Shown here one piece after another: positions 55,203-64,000 of a stretch of 64,000 nucleotides of DNA. The position numbers and the translations under genes are program-made. The notes beneath the pieces are model-generated. The model did no database searches. It saw only the letters and a program-made list of their open reading frames with translations, and had not been told where the DNA came from. How positions within the stretch are numbered: the first letter of the stretch is position 1; every line of letters begins with the position of its first letter. The stretch is taken from positions 1 to 64,000 of the forward strand of contig NZ_ARZY01000005.1 of assembly GCF_000568405.1 (NCBI RefSeq), read 5' to 3'. The stretch is from Catenovulum agarivorans DS-2 (GTDB taxonomy: Bacteria > Pseudomonadota > Gammaproteobacteria > Enterobacterales > Alteromonadaceae).

Positions 55203-56090
55203 TTAACCTACCACTGACTGGGCAATTGCACCTTTAGAAACCCCTTCGTAAGCCAAAACTGCGATATTTTGCTCGGGCTTTTGTGCTTGCATCACTTCTA
55301 GCATAAACTCAGCAAGACACTCTACGGTAGAATCTCGGTCAATCACATCTGCGCACGATTTTGGACAAACCAACCTAAACTCACCTTGAGACGCTGCATA
55401 AGAAAACGCGTAATAATTATCTGCCGATAAGTGATGTTGCTGAGTAAATAGCTCTAATAGCGCTGGATCTAAATCTTCTTCGCTGCCGATATAAATGTCT
55501 TGCCAACGTCGAGCCCAATATAATTGCCAATCTCTATTTGGTTCATCATCTACCATTACAGTAACCTTAGAGCGATGACCGTGCACGATACGCTGGCAAT
55601 TGCCATCATGCTTTTTCAAACCATGACTGTAGTGATAGTACTCTTGCGCGATATTCTCCGGGCGTAAAGTAATTTGGATATCTTTTACGTTTTCAGGCAT
55701 GTGACGCATAATAGTTGCGCGTATAAGTGGCTTTACGCTATCAATACAAATCTGTTGGTCTTGTACAAAACAATAAGCTGATGGTGGCGCAGACATATAA
55801 ATAAACTCTAAGCCCTGCGTTTTATAAACAACATCAAGGTTGTCATCATCTGTTATGTTTTTTGAAATGAGCGCACTAGAATCTTCTGCAATATGCAGTT
55901 TATGGTCAAACTCACTATCAATAATGCGTTTAATTTGGCTTTTAACCACGCCAAAATCCAACACCATATTTTGGTCGTTTAAATTGCCAATTAAAGAAAC
56001 GTCTACAATCCAACTTTCGCCAACTATGCCACGCTTGGCATCGAGGTAAGAAAAATCGATAACAGTTAAGTCATTTACGAAAAGATGCAT
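55203..56090 (-). CDS. Tandem 6-pyruvoyl-tetrahydropterin synthase/QueD-like protein
   Basis: A 295-residue protein with two T-fold (PTPS/QueD) units. Unit 1 (about 1-110) keeps VLDFGVVK (44-51) and FDHKLH (61-66) but has no HGH. Unit 2 (about 120-290) has H156, C165 and the zinc motif HGH (170-172), then DSTVECLAEFML and a Glu in YEGVSKGA (E282), as in QueD KETCTAGC. QueD makes 6-carboxytetrahydropterin for queuosine and deazaguanine synthesis. Because the motifs are split between the two units, its activity may differ. No queC/queE neighbour is seen. Confidence 0.75.
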   Translation of the reverse strand: MHLFVNDLTVIDFSYLDAKRGIVGESWIVDVSLIGNLNDQNMVLDFGVVKSQIKRIIDSEFDHKLHIAEDSSALISKNITDDDNLDVVYKTQGLEFIYMSAPPSAYCFVQDQQICIDSVKPLIRATIMRHMPENVKDIQITLRPENIAQEYYHYSHGLKKHDGNCQRIVHGHRSKVTVMVDDEPNRDWQLYWARRWQDIYIGSEEDLDPALLELFTQQHHLSADNYYAFSYAASQGEFRLVCPKSCADVIDRDSTVECLAEFMLEVMQAQKPEQNIAVLAYEGVSKGAIAQSVVG

Positions 56091-56184
56091 GAAGTCAGCT
56101 TACACTTGCAGAAAGAGAAAATAAGCTGGATATTATACCCTTCATATCTCAACCTGCAACATTAAGCCATGCAAAGCAATAAGT

Positions 56185-56460
56185 TTAAGCAGGCGCTCTT
56201 CGTTGAGGACGCTTGACTGGTCTTGGTCTAGCCTCATTTACGGTTAATGTTCTACCCATAATTTCAGTCCCATGTAAATTTTTAACTGCGGCTTCACCGT
56301 CGGCTTTGTTTTCCATTTCAACAAAAGCGAAACCTTTAGAACGACCAGTTTCACGATCTAAAACAATTTTAACCCGAGATACACGTCCAAATGCTGCAAA
56401 CGTTTCACGTAATTCATTTTCTGAGTATTTGTAAGGTAGGTTTCCAACGTAGATATTCAT
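56185..56460 (-). CDS. RRM-type RNA-binding protein
   Basis: A 91-residue single RRM domain. RNP2 is NIYVGNLPYKY (2-12) and RNP1 is KGFAFVEM (43-50). The C terminus is basic and proline-rich (RPVKRPQRRAPA). Such short RRM proteins occur in many bacteria, often cold-induced, and bind single-stranded RNA. Its own transcript is likely, as flanking gaps are 94 and 212 bases. The 212-base gap upstream contains the DAHP synthase terminator and no clear gene. Confidence 0.95.
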   Translation of the reverse strand: MNIYVGNLPYKYSENELRETFAAFGRVSRVKIVLDRETGRSKGFAFVEMENKADGEAAVKNLHGTEIMGRTLTVNEARPRPVKRPQRRAPA

Positions 56461-56630
56461 TCAACAATTCCTTGGCACTAAAAATATACAACCACCTGCA
56501 GTTATTTATCAATTATGGTTAATAAACGTACAGGCCATGAGCAGTTTGAGACATTTAATTGTGAATCGCCAGTTCTATTTTTGCCTATAGATAGAGCAGA
56601 ATGATCTATGTAAACATGATTTTTGCAGAA

Positions 56631-56659
56631 TTGAGCACCTACAACAGCAAGGTGCTCAA
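56631..56659 (-). terminator. Hairpin after the DAHP synthase gene
   Basis: TTGAGCACCT and AGGTGCTCAA form a perfect 10-base stem with a 9-base loop, 14 bases after the stop codon. TTCTG follows on the minus strand, so the U tract is weak. Confidence 0.6.
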
Positions 56660-56672
56660 CTTGTTAGCTTGA

Positions 56673-58043
56673 TTATTTGATACTAGCCAAATAATCAGCG
56701 CGAGCAGTTTTTAATGTGTCGCTAATACTAAACGCCATTTCCAATACTTGGTTTTGGTTAAGTCTAGGATCGCATTGAGTACGATAACAACGTTCTAAAT
56801 CAGTCGATGATAAATTATACGCTCCGCCTGTACATTCCGTGACATCAAGCCCTGTCATCTCCAAATGAATACCACCAGCATAACTGCCTTCAGCTCTATG
56901 GACCGCAAAGAACGACTGGATCTCTTTTAAAATCGCATTGAAGTCACGCGTTTTGTAACCATTATCGGTTTTAATCGTGTTGCCGTGCATCGGGTCACTC
57001 GTCCACACAACGTTGCGGCCTTCTTGTTTAACTCGATTCACTAAACTTGGTAATTTTTCAGCTAAGTTATCCGCGCCCATACGGGTAATCAAAGTTAAAC
57101 GACCTTTTTTATTATCTGGGTTTAATGCATCGATTAGTTTAATTAACTCATCTGGCTGCATACCCGGACCCACTTTGACCCCAATCGGATTGTTAATACC
57201 ACGGAAAAACTCAATATGAGCATGATCAAGCTGACGCGTGCGCTCACCTATCCAAACCATATGTGCGGAGCAGTCGTACCATAAGCCAGTCAACGTGTCT
57301 TTGCGCGTTAGAGCTTCTTCGTAATTCAACAACAATGCTTCATGAGATGTGTATAGCTCAGTTTCTTTAATAACAGGGGTATTGGCAGCATTAATCCCAC
57401 ATACCTCCATAAAGCCAAGTGCTTCTTGAATTCTGTGCGCTAAATCGTGATATTGCTCGGCTACTGGCGAATTTTGCACAAAGTCCATATTCCAGCGATT
57501 CACTTCGTGCAAATCGGCTAAACCACCTTGAGCAAACGCACGCAATAAATTTAACGTTGATGACGAATGATGATAAGCGGTCAATAGATTGTCTGGATTT
57601 GGAATACGCGCTTGTTCAGTAAACTCAAAACCATTGATAATGTCACCTCGGTAACTAGGCAAGGTTACCCCGCCTCTCGTTTCCATATCGTCAGAGCGCG
57701 GTTTAGCATATTGCCCTGCCATACGCGCAACTTTAACAATTGGACAATTACCACTGAAGGTTAACACCACAGCCATTTGCAATAGCGTTTTAAAGGTATC
57801 GCGAATTTTAGGCGCGTTAAAGTCAGCGAAAGACTCTGCACAATCGCCACCTTGCAGCAAGAAGGCTTCACCACTAGCAACCTTTGCTAAGTGTTCATGT
57901 AGCTGTCGAGTTTCAGCGGCAAAAACTAATGGAGGGAAAGTTTTTAGCTGCGCCTCAACCTGTTTAACCTTATCTAAATTTGGATATGTTGGTTGCTGTA
58001 CTATCGGAAATTTTCGCCAAGAATCTGGAGTCCACTGTGCCAC
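56673..58043 (-). CDS. Class II (plant-type) 3-deoxy-7-phosphoheptulonate synthase
   Basis: A 456-residue DAHP synthase of the AroA-II type. It joins PEP and erythrose 4-phosphate to open the shikimate pathway. It shows [13 protein letters not shown] at the N terminus, the metal and substrate residues in [52 protein letters not shown] and GIHLEMTG. This class differs from the AroF/G/H enzymes of E. coli. The start is GTG. It is a single gene ended by a hairpin. Confidence 0.95.
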   Translation of the reverse strand: MAQWTPDSWRKFPIVQQPTYPNLDKVKQVEAQLKTFPPLVFAAETRQLHEHLAKVASGEAFLLQGGDCAESFADFNAPKIRDTFKTLLQMAVVLTFSGNCPIVKVARMAGQYAKPRSDDMETRGGVTLPSYRGDIINGFEFTEQARIPNPDNLLTAYHHSSSTLNLLRAFAQGGLADLHEVNRWNMDFVQNSPVAEQYHDLAHRIQEALGFMEVCGINAANTPVIKETELYTSHEALLLNYEEALTRKDTLTGLWYDCSAHMVWIGERTRQLDHAHIEFFRGINNPIGVKVGPGMQPDELIKLIDALNPDNKKGRLTLITRMGADNLAEKLPSLVNRVKQEGRNVVWTSDPMHGNTIKTDNGYKTRDFNAILKEIQSFFAVHRAEGSYAGGIHLEMTGLDVTECTGGAYNLSSTDLERCYRTQCDPRLNQNQVLEMAFSISDTLKTARADYLASIK

Positions 58044-58134
58044 GTTTTTACCTACTTATATTAATTTTGAGTGAATTTAGCTTAACTGTATTGCACTGCG
58101 ATGAACAATCAAAAAAACAGTTCAGTTCAATCGT

Positions 58135-58617
58135 TTAACTTAAACGCTTGAGCAAACCGTTCGATGCATCTTCTACTAAGTCTAGTACATATTCAAATCC
58201 TTTGGCACCGCCATAATAAGGATCTGGTACTTCGTCGACATCAGGGTGGTTGTCAGCAAAGTCTAAAAACATTTTAATCTTATGTTGATGCTCAGCTGGA
58301 CACACATCTAACAAGTCATGATAGTTAGCCCTATCCATCGCGAGAATCAAATCAAAGTGTTCAAAATCAGCCTCAACCACTGGGCGTGCAGCCAACCCCT
58401 TAAAGTTATAACCTCGCGCTTCACCCGCTTTGCGTGCCCTTTGGTCTGGTTTAGCACCTTTGTGGTAACCCGCAGTACCTGCCGAATCAATTTCGATAGG
58501 GAGTTTACTTTCAACTAATTTTTGACGAAAAACCGCATGCGCTGTTGGTGAACGGCAGATATTGCCGAGGCAGACAAATAATAAAGAACGCGCATTTAGT
58601 TTGTTATTATCAGACAT
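58135..58617 (-). CDS. Low-molecular-weight protein tyrosine phosphatase
   Basis: A 160-residue phosphatase with the active-site loop CLGNICR (C16-R22) followed by SPTA, and the general-acid Asp in PDPYYGG (about 133). It is close to the eukaryote-like LMW-PTP branch. Without a neighbouring tyrosine kinase or polysaccharide export gene, its target is unknown. It lies 24 bases after nagZ on the same strand. Confidence 0.95.
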   Translation of the reverse strand: MSDNNKLNARSLLFVCLGNICRSPTAHAVFRQKLVESKLPIEIDSAGTAGYHKGAKPDQRARKAGEARGYNFKGLAARPVVEADFEHFDLILAMDRANYHDLLDVCPAEHQHKIKMFLDFADNHPDVDEVPDPYYGGAKGFEYVLDLVEDASNGLLKRLS

Positions 58618-58641
58618 GTTGTTTCCGTATTTGGTTTAAGT

Positions 58642-59688
58642 TTAGTTAACAACATCTGCTATTTGGTGGCAGATTTTGCTGGCATCACGCCAGCGTTGTG
58701 TTTGTTCGAGTTCATTAAAGGTGTGTGGTTTATTCACTGTTAATTCAAGCACAGCTTGCTGTTTTTTTTCTTCAGCTTGAGTTTGTTTGCTTTTAAATTG
58801 TTGCCAAGCATCTAATATACTGACAGCACCTTCTCGATTATTGCACGCCAAGGCGACGGTACAACCAGCGTCATATGCAGCATGTGCTTTATCAACGTAA
58901 TTACCTGCTACATTGGCAGCTTGCATAGATAAATCATCACTAAATATCACGCCGTTAAAACCAAGCTGTTTACGTAAAATCGTTTGCAACCAGTGTTTTG
59001 AAAAGCCCGCTGGTTTGTCATCAACATTTGAATAAATCACATGGGCTGGCATGACCGCTTGCAACAGGTTTTGTGCAATTAAATTTTTAAATGGCAAAAT
59101 ATCTAAATTAAAAATCTCTTCTTTACTGCGATTATCAACAGCCGCGGCATGATGAGTATCAGCTTGCACACTGCCGTGTCCAGGGAAGTGTTTGCCACAG
59201 GCAGCCATACCAGCTTGTTGCATGCCAAAAATAAATTGCTTTGCGTTTGTTTCAACATCTGTCGGGTTGTCTGCAAACGCGCGTTTACCGATAACATCGG
59301 AGACACCATTTAAATCAAGCACTGGAGCAAAACTTAAATCGACGCCACTGGCGATGACTTCGGTTGCCATCAGCCAACCAAGTTCTTGCAATATATTGTG
59401 TTGCGGATATTTTTTGGCATGTGTTTTAGCAAAAAACGCTGCATCAGCCATCGCGGGGATTTTGTTGTAGCCTTTAATAAAACGCTGCACTCGCCCGCCT
59501 TCTTGGTCGACAGCTATTAATATTGGGCGTTTTGCCGCTTGCCGGATCGCCTTAGTTAACGCATAAATTTGTTGTTTATCATGAAAGTTACGCGCAAATA
59601 AAATAACCGATGAAACAAACGGGTGTTGTAATAACTCTTGTTCTTCAGCATCGAGTTCAAAGGCTGAAACATCTATCATTAACGACAT
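58642..59688 (-). CDS. nagZ: Beta-N-acetylhexosaminidase NagZ
   Basis: A 348-residue GH3 enzyme (E. coli 341) that removes GlcNAc from anhydromuropeptides in cell-wall recycling. The family signature KHFPGHGSVQADTHH (about 166-180) carries the catalytic His on its flexible loop, with the nucleophile Asp in VIFSDDLSM (about 250). The N terminus is MSLMIDVSAFELDAEEQELL. No signal peptide is present, fitting a cytoplasmic site. Confidence 0.97.
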   Translation of the reverse strand: MSLMIDVSAFELDAEEQELLQHPFVSSVILFARNFHDKQQIYALTKAIRQAAKRPILIAVDQEGGRVQRFIKGYNKIPAMADAAFFAKTHAKKYPQHNILQELGWLMATEVIASGVDLSFAPVLDLNGVSDVIGKRAFADNPTDVETNAKQFIFGMQQAGMAACGKHFPGHGSVQADTHHAAAVDNRSKEEIFNLDILPFKNLIAQNLLQAVMPAHVIYSNVDDKPAGFSKHWLQTILRKQLGFNGVIFSDDLSMQAANVAGNYVDKAHAAYDAGCTVALACNNREGAVSILDAWQQFKSKQTQAEEKKQQAVLELTVNKPHTFNELEQTQRWRDASKICHQIADVVN

Positions 59689-59783
59689 ATGGTTAAATGC
59701 TGGCTCTTATTGTTGGCTTGGTTTTAAACGGCTTTACTCTATCACTTGTTCAACTATAAAGTAAGGCTTCTAGATTTAATTGG

Positions 59784-60674
59784 TTACTCGGGCTGATTTG
59801 CATAAAACTGCCTTGCAAGGTCAATTTTATCGCATAACACTTTCATTTCTTCCACTACGCGTGGCGTCATTCTGTGTAATTTATCACTGTTGACTAGATA
59901 GATTTGATTGTTTTTCACAGCTGAAATGCTCGTAAACTTTTGCCAGTAGTCAATCTGCCCGTTTGGTTCAGTTGATGATGTTGGAATGACGATGACATCA
60001 GGGTTGGCAACCAGTACATTTTCAACACTGACATGCGGATAATCGCCAACTAAATCTACAAAAGGGTTTTGCGCATTGCACACCTCTAGTATCTTCTGCG
60101 GCCAAGCATGATTGGCGATTGTTGTTAGTGGTGCCGACCATAATTGATAGAAAACTTTTATTGGCTTTTTACCCAAATTTTGTTGCTTTACCACTTGGAG
60201 TTTGTGTAGATAATCGTCGGCAACTTGCCGTGCCTTTAATTTGTTCTTGGTTAAATCACCAAACTTTAGCAACTCTTGCGCAACCCCAACCAACGAACTA
60301 GGTTTTGAGTAAATTATCGGTATGCCGAGTTTTTCAATCCTAACGAGGTCTTCTGGTGGATTGCCACTTGCCCATGCGACAATATAATCTGGTTTGAGTT
60401 GTAATATCTTTTCTATCTGCAGCACGGCATAATTGCCAATGCGTGGAACTGTTTTCGCGGCTTCAGGGTAATCTGAATGTTCAGTTGTCCCTATAACTTG
60501 CTCACCAGCCCCCACTGCAAATAGGTTCTCAATAATATGTGGCGCTAGCGCAATTACGTTAGGTTTGTTATCAGCCAGTTCAGGTGTTGCAAATACATTT
60601 GAGGTGCTGGCTAAAGTTAACATTAAGCCAGTTACTAACCCCTTAGTCGACTGACCGATATTTGCCCACGACAT
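59784..60674 (-). CDS. btuF: Periplasmic corrinoid-binding protein (BtuF-like)
   Basis: From the chosen ATG it has 296 residues: a signal peptide (about 1-30, cleavage after VFA) and a two-lobed type III binding fold joined by a helix. NVIALAPHIIENLFAVGAGEQVIG and DYPHVSVENVLVANPDVIVIP are typical. No lipobox is present. The ATG shares a base with the cobO stop (TAATG); the TTG at 60680 is less likely. Context with cobO, cobQ and cobU supports corrinoid rather than siderophore binding. BtuC and BtuD are not in the window. Confidence 0.88.
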   Translation of the reverse strand: MSWANIGQSTKGLVTGLMLTLASTSNVFATPELADNKPNVIALAPHIIENLFAVGAGEQVIGTTEHSDYPEAAKTVPRIGNYAVLQIEKILQLKPDYIVAWASGNPPEDLVRIEKLGIPIIYSKPSSLVGVAQELLKFGDLTKNKLKARQVADDYLHKLQVVKQQNLGKKPIKVFYQLWSAPLTTIANHAWPQKILEVCNAQNPFVDLVGDYPHVSVENVLVANPDVIVIPTSSTEPNGQIDYWQKFTSISAVKNNQIYLVNSDKLHRMTPRVVEEMKVLCDKIDLARQFYANQPE

Positions 60675-61279
60675 TACCAATCGACCCCTTTCTGCGCCTT
60701 AACACCAGCTTCAAATGCATGTTTTACCGATTGTACTTCACTTACCGTGTCAGCGATTTCTAATAGTTTTTTATGCGCCCCGCGACCGGTTACAACAACA
60801 TGCTGGTTAATTGGTCGATTAACAATTGCATCCAATACTTCATCTAAATCTAGGTAATCATAGCTAAGCATGTAAGTGAGTTCGTCTAGTAATACTAAGT
60901 CGATGCTTTCATCTTGAAGTAATTTTTTTGCGCCTTGCCAAACTCTCTCTGCAGCGTCGATATCTGCTTGGCGATTTTGCGTTTCCCATGTAAAGCCTGT
61001 CGCCATAACATGGAATTGACATCCATGTTGTTCTAACAAGTTACGTTCACCGCAAGCCCAAGTGCCTTTAATAAATTGCACGACTGCCGCGGTTAAGCCA
61101 TGGCCGATGGCACGCGCCACTGTACCAAATCCAGAAGTCGATTTACCTTTGCCATTACCCGTTACCACAATAACGATACCGCGTTCTTCCGCTGCGGCGT
61201 TGATCTTTGCATCTACTTTTTCTTTTAACCGCTGCATTCTTGCCTGATGGCGTTCGTTTTTACGTTCTAAATCTGTCAT
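60674..61279 (-). CDS. cobO: Cob(I)yrinic acid a,c-diamide adenosyltransferase
   Basis: A 201-residue CobA/BtuR/CobO-type ATP:corrinoid adenosyltransferase that makes the Co-carbon bond in imported or new corrinoids. P-loop VTGNGKGKSTSGFGT (about 39-53), VQFIKGTW, LDELTYMLSYDYL and VTGRGAHKKLLEIAD are all present. Length equals Salmonella CobA closely (196). It follows cobQ by 8 bases and is coupled to btuF by TAATG. Confidence 0.97.
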   Translation of the reverse strand: MTDLERKNERHQARMQRLKEKVDAKINAAAEERGIVIVVTGNGKGKSTSGFGTVARAIGHGLTAAVVQFIKGTWACGERNLLEQHGCQFHVMATGFTWETQNRQADIDAAERVWQGAKKLLQDESIDLVLLDELTYMLSYDYLDLDEVLDAIVNRPINQHVVVTGRGAHKKLLEIADTVSEVQSVKHAFEAGVKAQKGVDW

Positions 61280-61287
61280 TTTACTGC

Positions 61288-62760
61288 CTAAGAAATGTTT
61301 ATATATTTGAATAATTTATTAAGATCTAAATGTTGCTCGCACGCGTCTGCAAGTTTATCTATCGCTTGTTGCTGTAAACTTTGATAATCAACTTGCTGAG
61401 ACAACGCTATGCCACACCATTTAGCTAAAGCGGGGATAACCGCAGGGGTGTCAAAAATCCCATGTAAATAACAGCCAGCGACTTGGTCATCAGCATTGAT
61501 AAAACCACTGTCTGCACCATTTGTGGTTAGTAGCCTTCTACCTACTTTAGTGTTGGTAACGGTGGAGATGCCGCAATGAATTTCATAACCTGTTAGCTCA
61601 ACACACTCATCGCTAAAGTGTAACTGAGCTTGAGTATGTTTAAGTGCTTTGTTGTCTGTTAGCTCGGTACTGATTGGCAAATAACCTAAACCTTGTGATT
61701 CACCTGCTACATCTTCAATACCGTTAGGATCGTTTATCGCAATGCCGAGCATTTGATAACCACCACAAATGCCAAACACCTTACCGCCATAACGTAAATG
61801 TTTTGCAATTGATTTATCCCAGCCTACTTTTTGCATATGGGCTAAATCTGCCCGGACATTTTTACTACCAGGCAAGATAATAAGATCAACATTTGGAATA
61901 GTTTGCTCAGGGCCTACGTAAATTAGCTCAACACTTGGGTGCAACCGCAGGATATCAAAGTCTGTGTGATTACTAATACGTGGAAATACTGGAACAGCAA
62001 CTTTAAACTTTACCTCATCGAGCACTTGCTCTGTGGTTATTGCATCTTCAGCGGCAATTTCTAAGCCTTGGATATAAGGTAACACACCAATAACAGGTTT
62101 GTTGGTTTTATGCTCCAACCAAGTTAGACCTGATTCAAGTAATTTTATATCACCACGAAACTTATTAATGATAAAGCCTTTTACTCGATTGCGTTCAGAT
62201 TCAGATAACAATTCTAGCGTGCCAACTAACTGCGCGAATACGCCACCTTTGTCGATATCGGCGACCAAAATAACCGGACAATCTGCCGCTTCGGCAAAGC
62301 CCATGTTAGCTATGTCGCCTTCGCGTAAATTAATTTCAGCTGGGGAGCCTGCGCCTTCAACTATAATTGCTTGATATTTTTGTTTGAGCCGCTGATGTGA
62401 TTCTAATACCGCATCCATCGCAACTTTTTTATAATCGTGATATTGCTGCGCCTGCATTTGCGATATAGCTTTGCCGTGAATTATAACTTGTGCGCCAGTA
62501 TCTGAACTTGGCTTCAATAAAATTGGGTTAAAGTCGACGTCTAACTCAACACCTGCAGCCAAAGCCTGAACCGCTTGCGCTCGGCCGATTTCACCACCAT
62601 CAGGCGTGACTGCACTATTAAGCGCCATATTTTGTGGTTTAAATGGAGCGGTTTTGATCCGTCGGCGCTTTAATATTCGGCAAATAGCCGCAACAATTGT
62701 ACTTTTACCCGCATCGGAAGCCGTTCCTTGAATCATCAAGGTTTTGTTGGGTTTATCCAT
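61288..62760 (-). CDS. cobQ: Adenosylcobyric acid synthase (glutamine-hydrolysing)
   Basis: A 490-residue CobQ/CbiP that amidates four carboxylates of adenosylcobyrinic acid diamide. The N-terminal dethiobiotin-synthetase-like domain has the P-loop [13 protein letters not shown] (about 9-21), KPQNMALNS, and [12 protein letters not shown]. The C-terminal class I glutaminase has the nucleophile in [11 protein letters not shown] (about 346) and His in [10 protein letters not shown] (about 443). The start follows the phosphatase gene at once (stop at 62761). Since no corrin-ring genes are seen here, its substrate may be a salvaged intermediate. Confidence 0.97.
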   Translation of the reverse strand: MDKPNKTLMIQGTASDAGKSTIVAAICRILKRRRIKTAPFKPQNMALNSAVTPDGGEIGRAQAVQALAAGVELDVDFNPILLKPSSDTGAQVIIHGKAISQMQAQQYHDYKKVAMDAVLESHQRLKQKYQAIIVEGAGSPAEINLREGDIANMGFAEAADCPVILVADIDKGGVFAQLVGTLELLSESERNRVKGFIINKFRGDIKLLESGLTWLEHKTNKPVIGVLPYIQGLEIAAEDAITTEQVLDEVKFKVAVPVFPRISNHTDFDILRLHPSVELIYVGPEQTIPNVDLIILPGSKNVRADLAHMQKVGWDKSIAKHLRYGGKVFGICGGYQMLGIAINDPNGIEDVAGESQGLGYLPISTELTDNKALKHTQAQLHFSDECVELTGYEIHCGISTVTNTKVGRRLLTTNGADSGFINADDQVAGCYLHGIFDTPAVIPALAKWCGIALSQQVDYQSLQQQAIDKLADACEQHLDLNKLFKYINIS

Positions 62761-63405
62761 TTATTTGGTTGGCGCACAATTTGGTTTACAACCAATTGTT
62801 TTGACAATGGGCATCGCTTTCGAGTAAGCCGCTAATTCAACTTTTGTAAAACTGGCATAGTCGACTTTTAATTGACTAAACCACAATGCATTGCGCCAAT
62901 CGATATCTAACATAATCGCCAGCATCATCTTAATCACACCTGCATGACACACCAGCAAATAATGTTGGCCTTGATTGTGCTCAGCCAATTCTCTCCATAA
63001 ACTTTTAACTCTAATACCGAATTGTTTAAGCGTTTCACCTTGTGGTGGCGTGTTGCGGTATGGGTTTTCCCAAAAAGCTTCTAGCTTAGACCAGTGTGCG
63101 CGTAAGCGGTCAAATGGAATACCATCCCAACGGCCAAAATCCATTTCTGATAAACGTGAATCTAAAATAATTTCTTTACCTGAAGTTTCAGCGTACTCTT
63201 CAGCAAACATGGCACAACGCAATAGTGGTGAAGAAACAATGCGATCGATTGGCTCACATTTGTCAATATAATCGACACTTGCCTGCATATCTGCTAACCC
63301 TTGTTCAGACAAGGTTACATTTGAATGTCCGTACAAAGCTGGGCGTCCTGCCACAGCCCCATGCCGTAATAAAGTAAATTTCGCAGCGGTTTTATTGTCA
63401 GTCAT
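62761..63405 (-). CDS. cobC: Histidine phosphatase, probably alpha-ribazole phosphatase (CobC-like)
   Basis: A 214-residue histidine phosphatase. The catalytic RHG is in LLRHGAVAGRPALYGHSNV (13-31), followed by LSEQGLADM; the second His is in LLVCHAGVIKMMLAI. Position between cobQ and cobU supports removal of phosphate from alpha-ribazole 5'-phosphate or adenosylcobalamin 5'-phosphate. By sequence alone other phosphoglycerate-mutase-like functions cannot be excluded. Confidence 0.85.
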   Translation of the reverse strand: MTDNKTAAKFTLLRHGAVAGRPALYGHSNVTLSEQGLADMQASVDYIDKCEPIDRIVSSPLLRCAMFAEEYAETSGKEIILDSRLSEMDFGRWDGIPFDRLRAHWSKLEAFWENPYRNTPPQGETLKQFGIRVKSLWRELAEHNQGQHYLLVCHAGVIKMMLAIMLDIDWRNALWFSQLKVDYASFTKVELAAYSKAMPIVKTIGCKPNCAPTK

Positions 63406-63415
63406 ATAATACTCC

Positions 63416-63958
63416 TTAATCGCTTTGCGAGTTTAATGCTGGATTAGCATAGTTAAACATTGGCAAACCTGCCGCCATAAAAGTGACTTTATGCGCTATT
63501 TGTGCCAATGTTTGATTTAAGCGCCCCGCCTCATCAACAAATTCTCGGCATATTGCCGTTGCGGGTACCACCCCTAATCCAACTTCATTTGCCACTACTA
63601 TAATATCAACTTTGAGTGACTGTATGGTTGCAGCTAGTTGTGCAAATTCCATTGGCCAATTAGGCTGCTGTTGCTCAAACATTATGTTGTTAATCCATAA
63701 AGTTAAACAATCTAATAAAATAACATCGGCTTGTTGTTCTGCTTGTTTAATAGCACCCACAAGGTTAACCGGTGCTTCAAGCAACAACCAATTTTCTGGT
63801 CGTCGCGCTTGATGATGTTGAATACGTGAATCCATTTCGCTATCAAAACGAGTTGCGGTGGCAATATAACAGACCTGCCGGTATTGAGATGCCAACTGCT
63901 CAGCAAATTTAGACTTTCCCGAACGAGCGCCGCCAATTACAAAATGAAATTTAGCCAA
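63416..63958 (-). CDS. cobU: Adenosylcobinamide kinase / adenosylcobinamide-phosphate guanylyltransferase
   Basis: A 180-residue bifunctional enzyme that phosphorylates adenosylcobinamide and then adds GMP in the nucleotide-loop pathway. The P-loop GGARSGKS stands near residue 8. YIATATRFDSEMDSRIQHH contains the GMP-accepting His, and VVANEVGLGVVP and GRLNQTLAQIA are typical. TTG 63958 is chosen since GGTGG lies 5 bases upstream and it gives MAKFHFVIGGARSGKS; TTG 63970 or GTG 63967 are alternatives. It lies 10 bases before the CobC-like gene. Confidence 0.94.
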   Translation of the reverse strand: MAKFHFVIGGARSGKSKFAEQLASQYRQVCYIATATRFDSEMDSRIQHHQARRPENWLLLEAPVNLVGAIKQAEQQADVILLDCLTLWINNIMFEQQQPNWPMEFAQLAATIQSLKVDIIVVANEVGLGVVPATAICREFVDEAGRLNQTLAQIAHKVTFMAAGLPMFNYANPALNSQSD

Positions 63959-64000
63959 TGATACCACCAAAAATCGCTAACTGATTGTGAACAAATGTAA
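63951..64000 (-). CDS. Possible 3' end of an upstream gene entering from the right edge
   Basis: One minus-strand frame is open from the edge to a TAA at 63953-63951 and reads TFVHNQLAIFGGIIG. Another frame is also open for 20 codons. A short overlap with cobU would fit the tight packing of this operon, but 15 residues are too few to name a family. Confidence 0.25.
   Translation of the reverse strand, partial: TFVHNQLAIFGGIIG

Overview
The window looks like chromosome of an AT-rich marine gammaproteobacterium of the Alteromonadales type (Alteromonadaceae/Colwelliaceae-like). This is inferred from gene order and protein character: rpsP-rimM-trmD-rplS beside ffh-ypjD, the rpsB-tsf-pyrH-frr-uppS-cdsA-dxr-rseP-bamA-skp-lpxD-fabZ-lpxA-lpxB-rnhB-dnaE-accA-tilS superoperon, map-glnD-dapD, alaS-csrA, a class II DAHP synthase and a cobalamin salvage cluster. 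Most genes are on the minus strand. No rRNA, tRNA, CRISPR array, IS element or prophage gene was recognised.

Layout. (1) 1-1050: accessory edge. A HamA-like (DUF1837) nuclease gene runs toward the left edge, with a strong Shine-Dalgarno just before the edge for the next gene, expected to be the HamB helicase of a Hachiman anti-phage system. (2) 1050-3250: an unusual pair, a complete but divergent NAD-dependent DNA ligase preceded by an 81-residue protein that is only the LigA N-terminal NAD-binding (Ia) segment. (3) 3370-5920: fadD with a translationally coupled, previously unlisted 57-residue membrane protein, then a J-domain protein. (4) 6000-11820: the L19/TrmD/RimM/S16 operon, Ffh, and the oppositely oriented ypjD and CNNM/CBS transporter genes. 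(5) 11890-24750: csrA, alaS, recX, then recD-recB-recC and a TonB-domain lipoprotein. recX stands behind recBCD with no recA in this window. (6) 24720-45550: tilS, accA, dnaE and the envelope biogenesis, isoprenoid and translation superoperon back to rpsB, with an S2-type mRNA leader and promoter. (7) 45557-49854: map-glnD-dapD on the plus strand. (8) 49900-59700: mixed single genes (serine hydrolase, galM, M61 protease, M23 peptidase, tandem pterin-synthase-like protein, RRM protein, DAHP synthase, tyrosine phosphatase, NagZ). (9) 59780-64000: corrinoid uptake and nucleotide-loop assembly genes, continuing past the right edge.

The genes are mainly housekeeping: translation and ribosome maturation, envelope assembly (lipid A, BAM, phospholipid and undecaprenyl carriers), DNA replication and double-strand break repair, and nitrogen/lysine control. 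The less ordinary parts are the Hachiman edge, the two-gene ligase arrangement, the fadD-coupled small membrane protein, the TonB-domain lipoprotein overlapping tilS, the pterin-synthase-like protein with its metal motif in only one half, several structured mRNA leaders, and a dispersed intergenic repeat (core ATACCCAAGCYACTTGAA) found three times.
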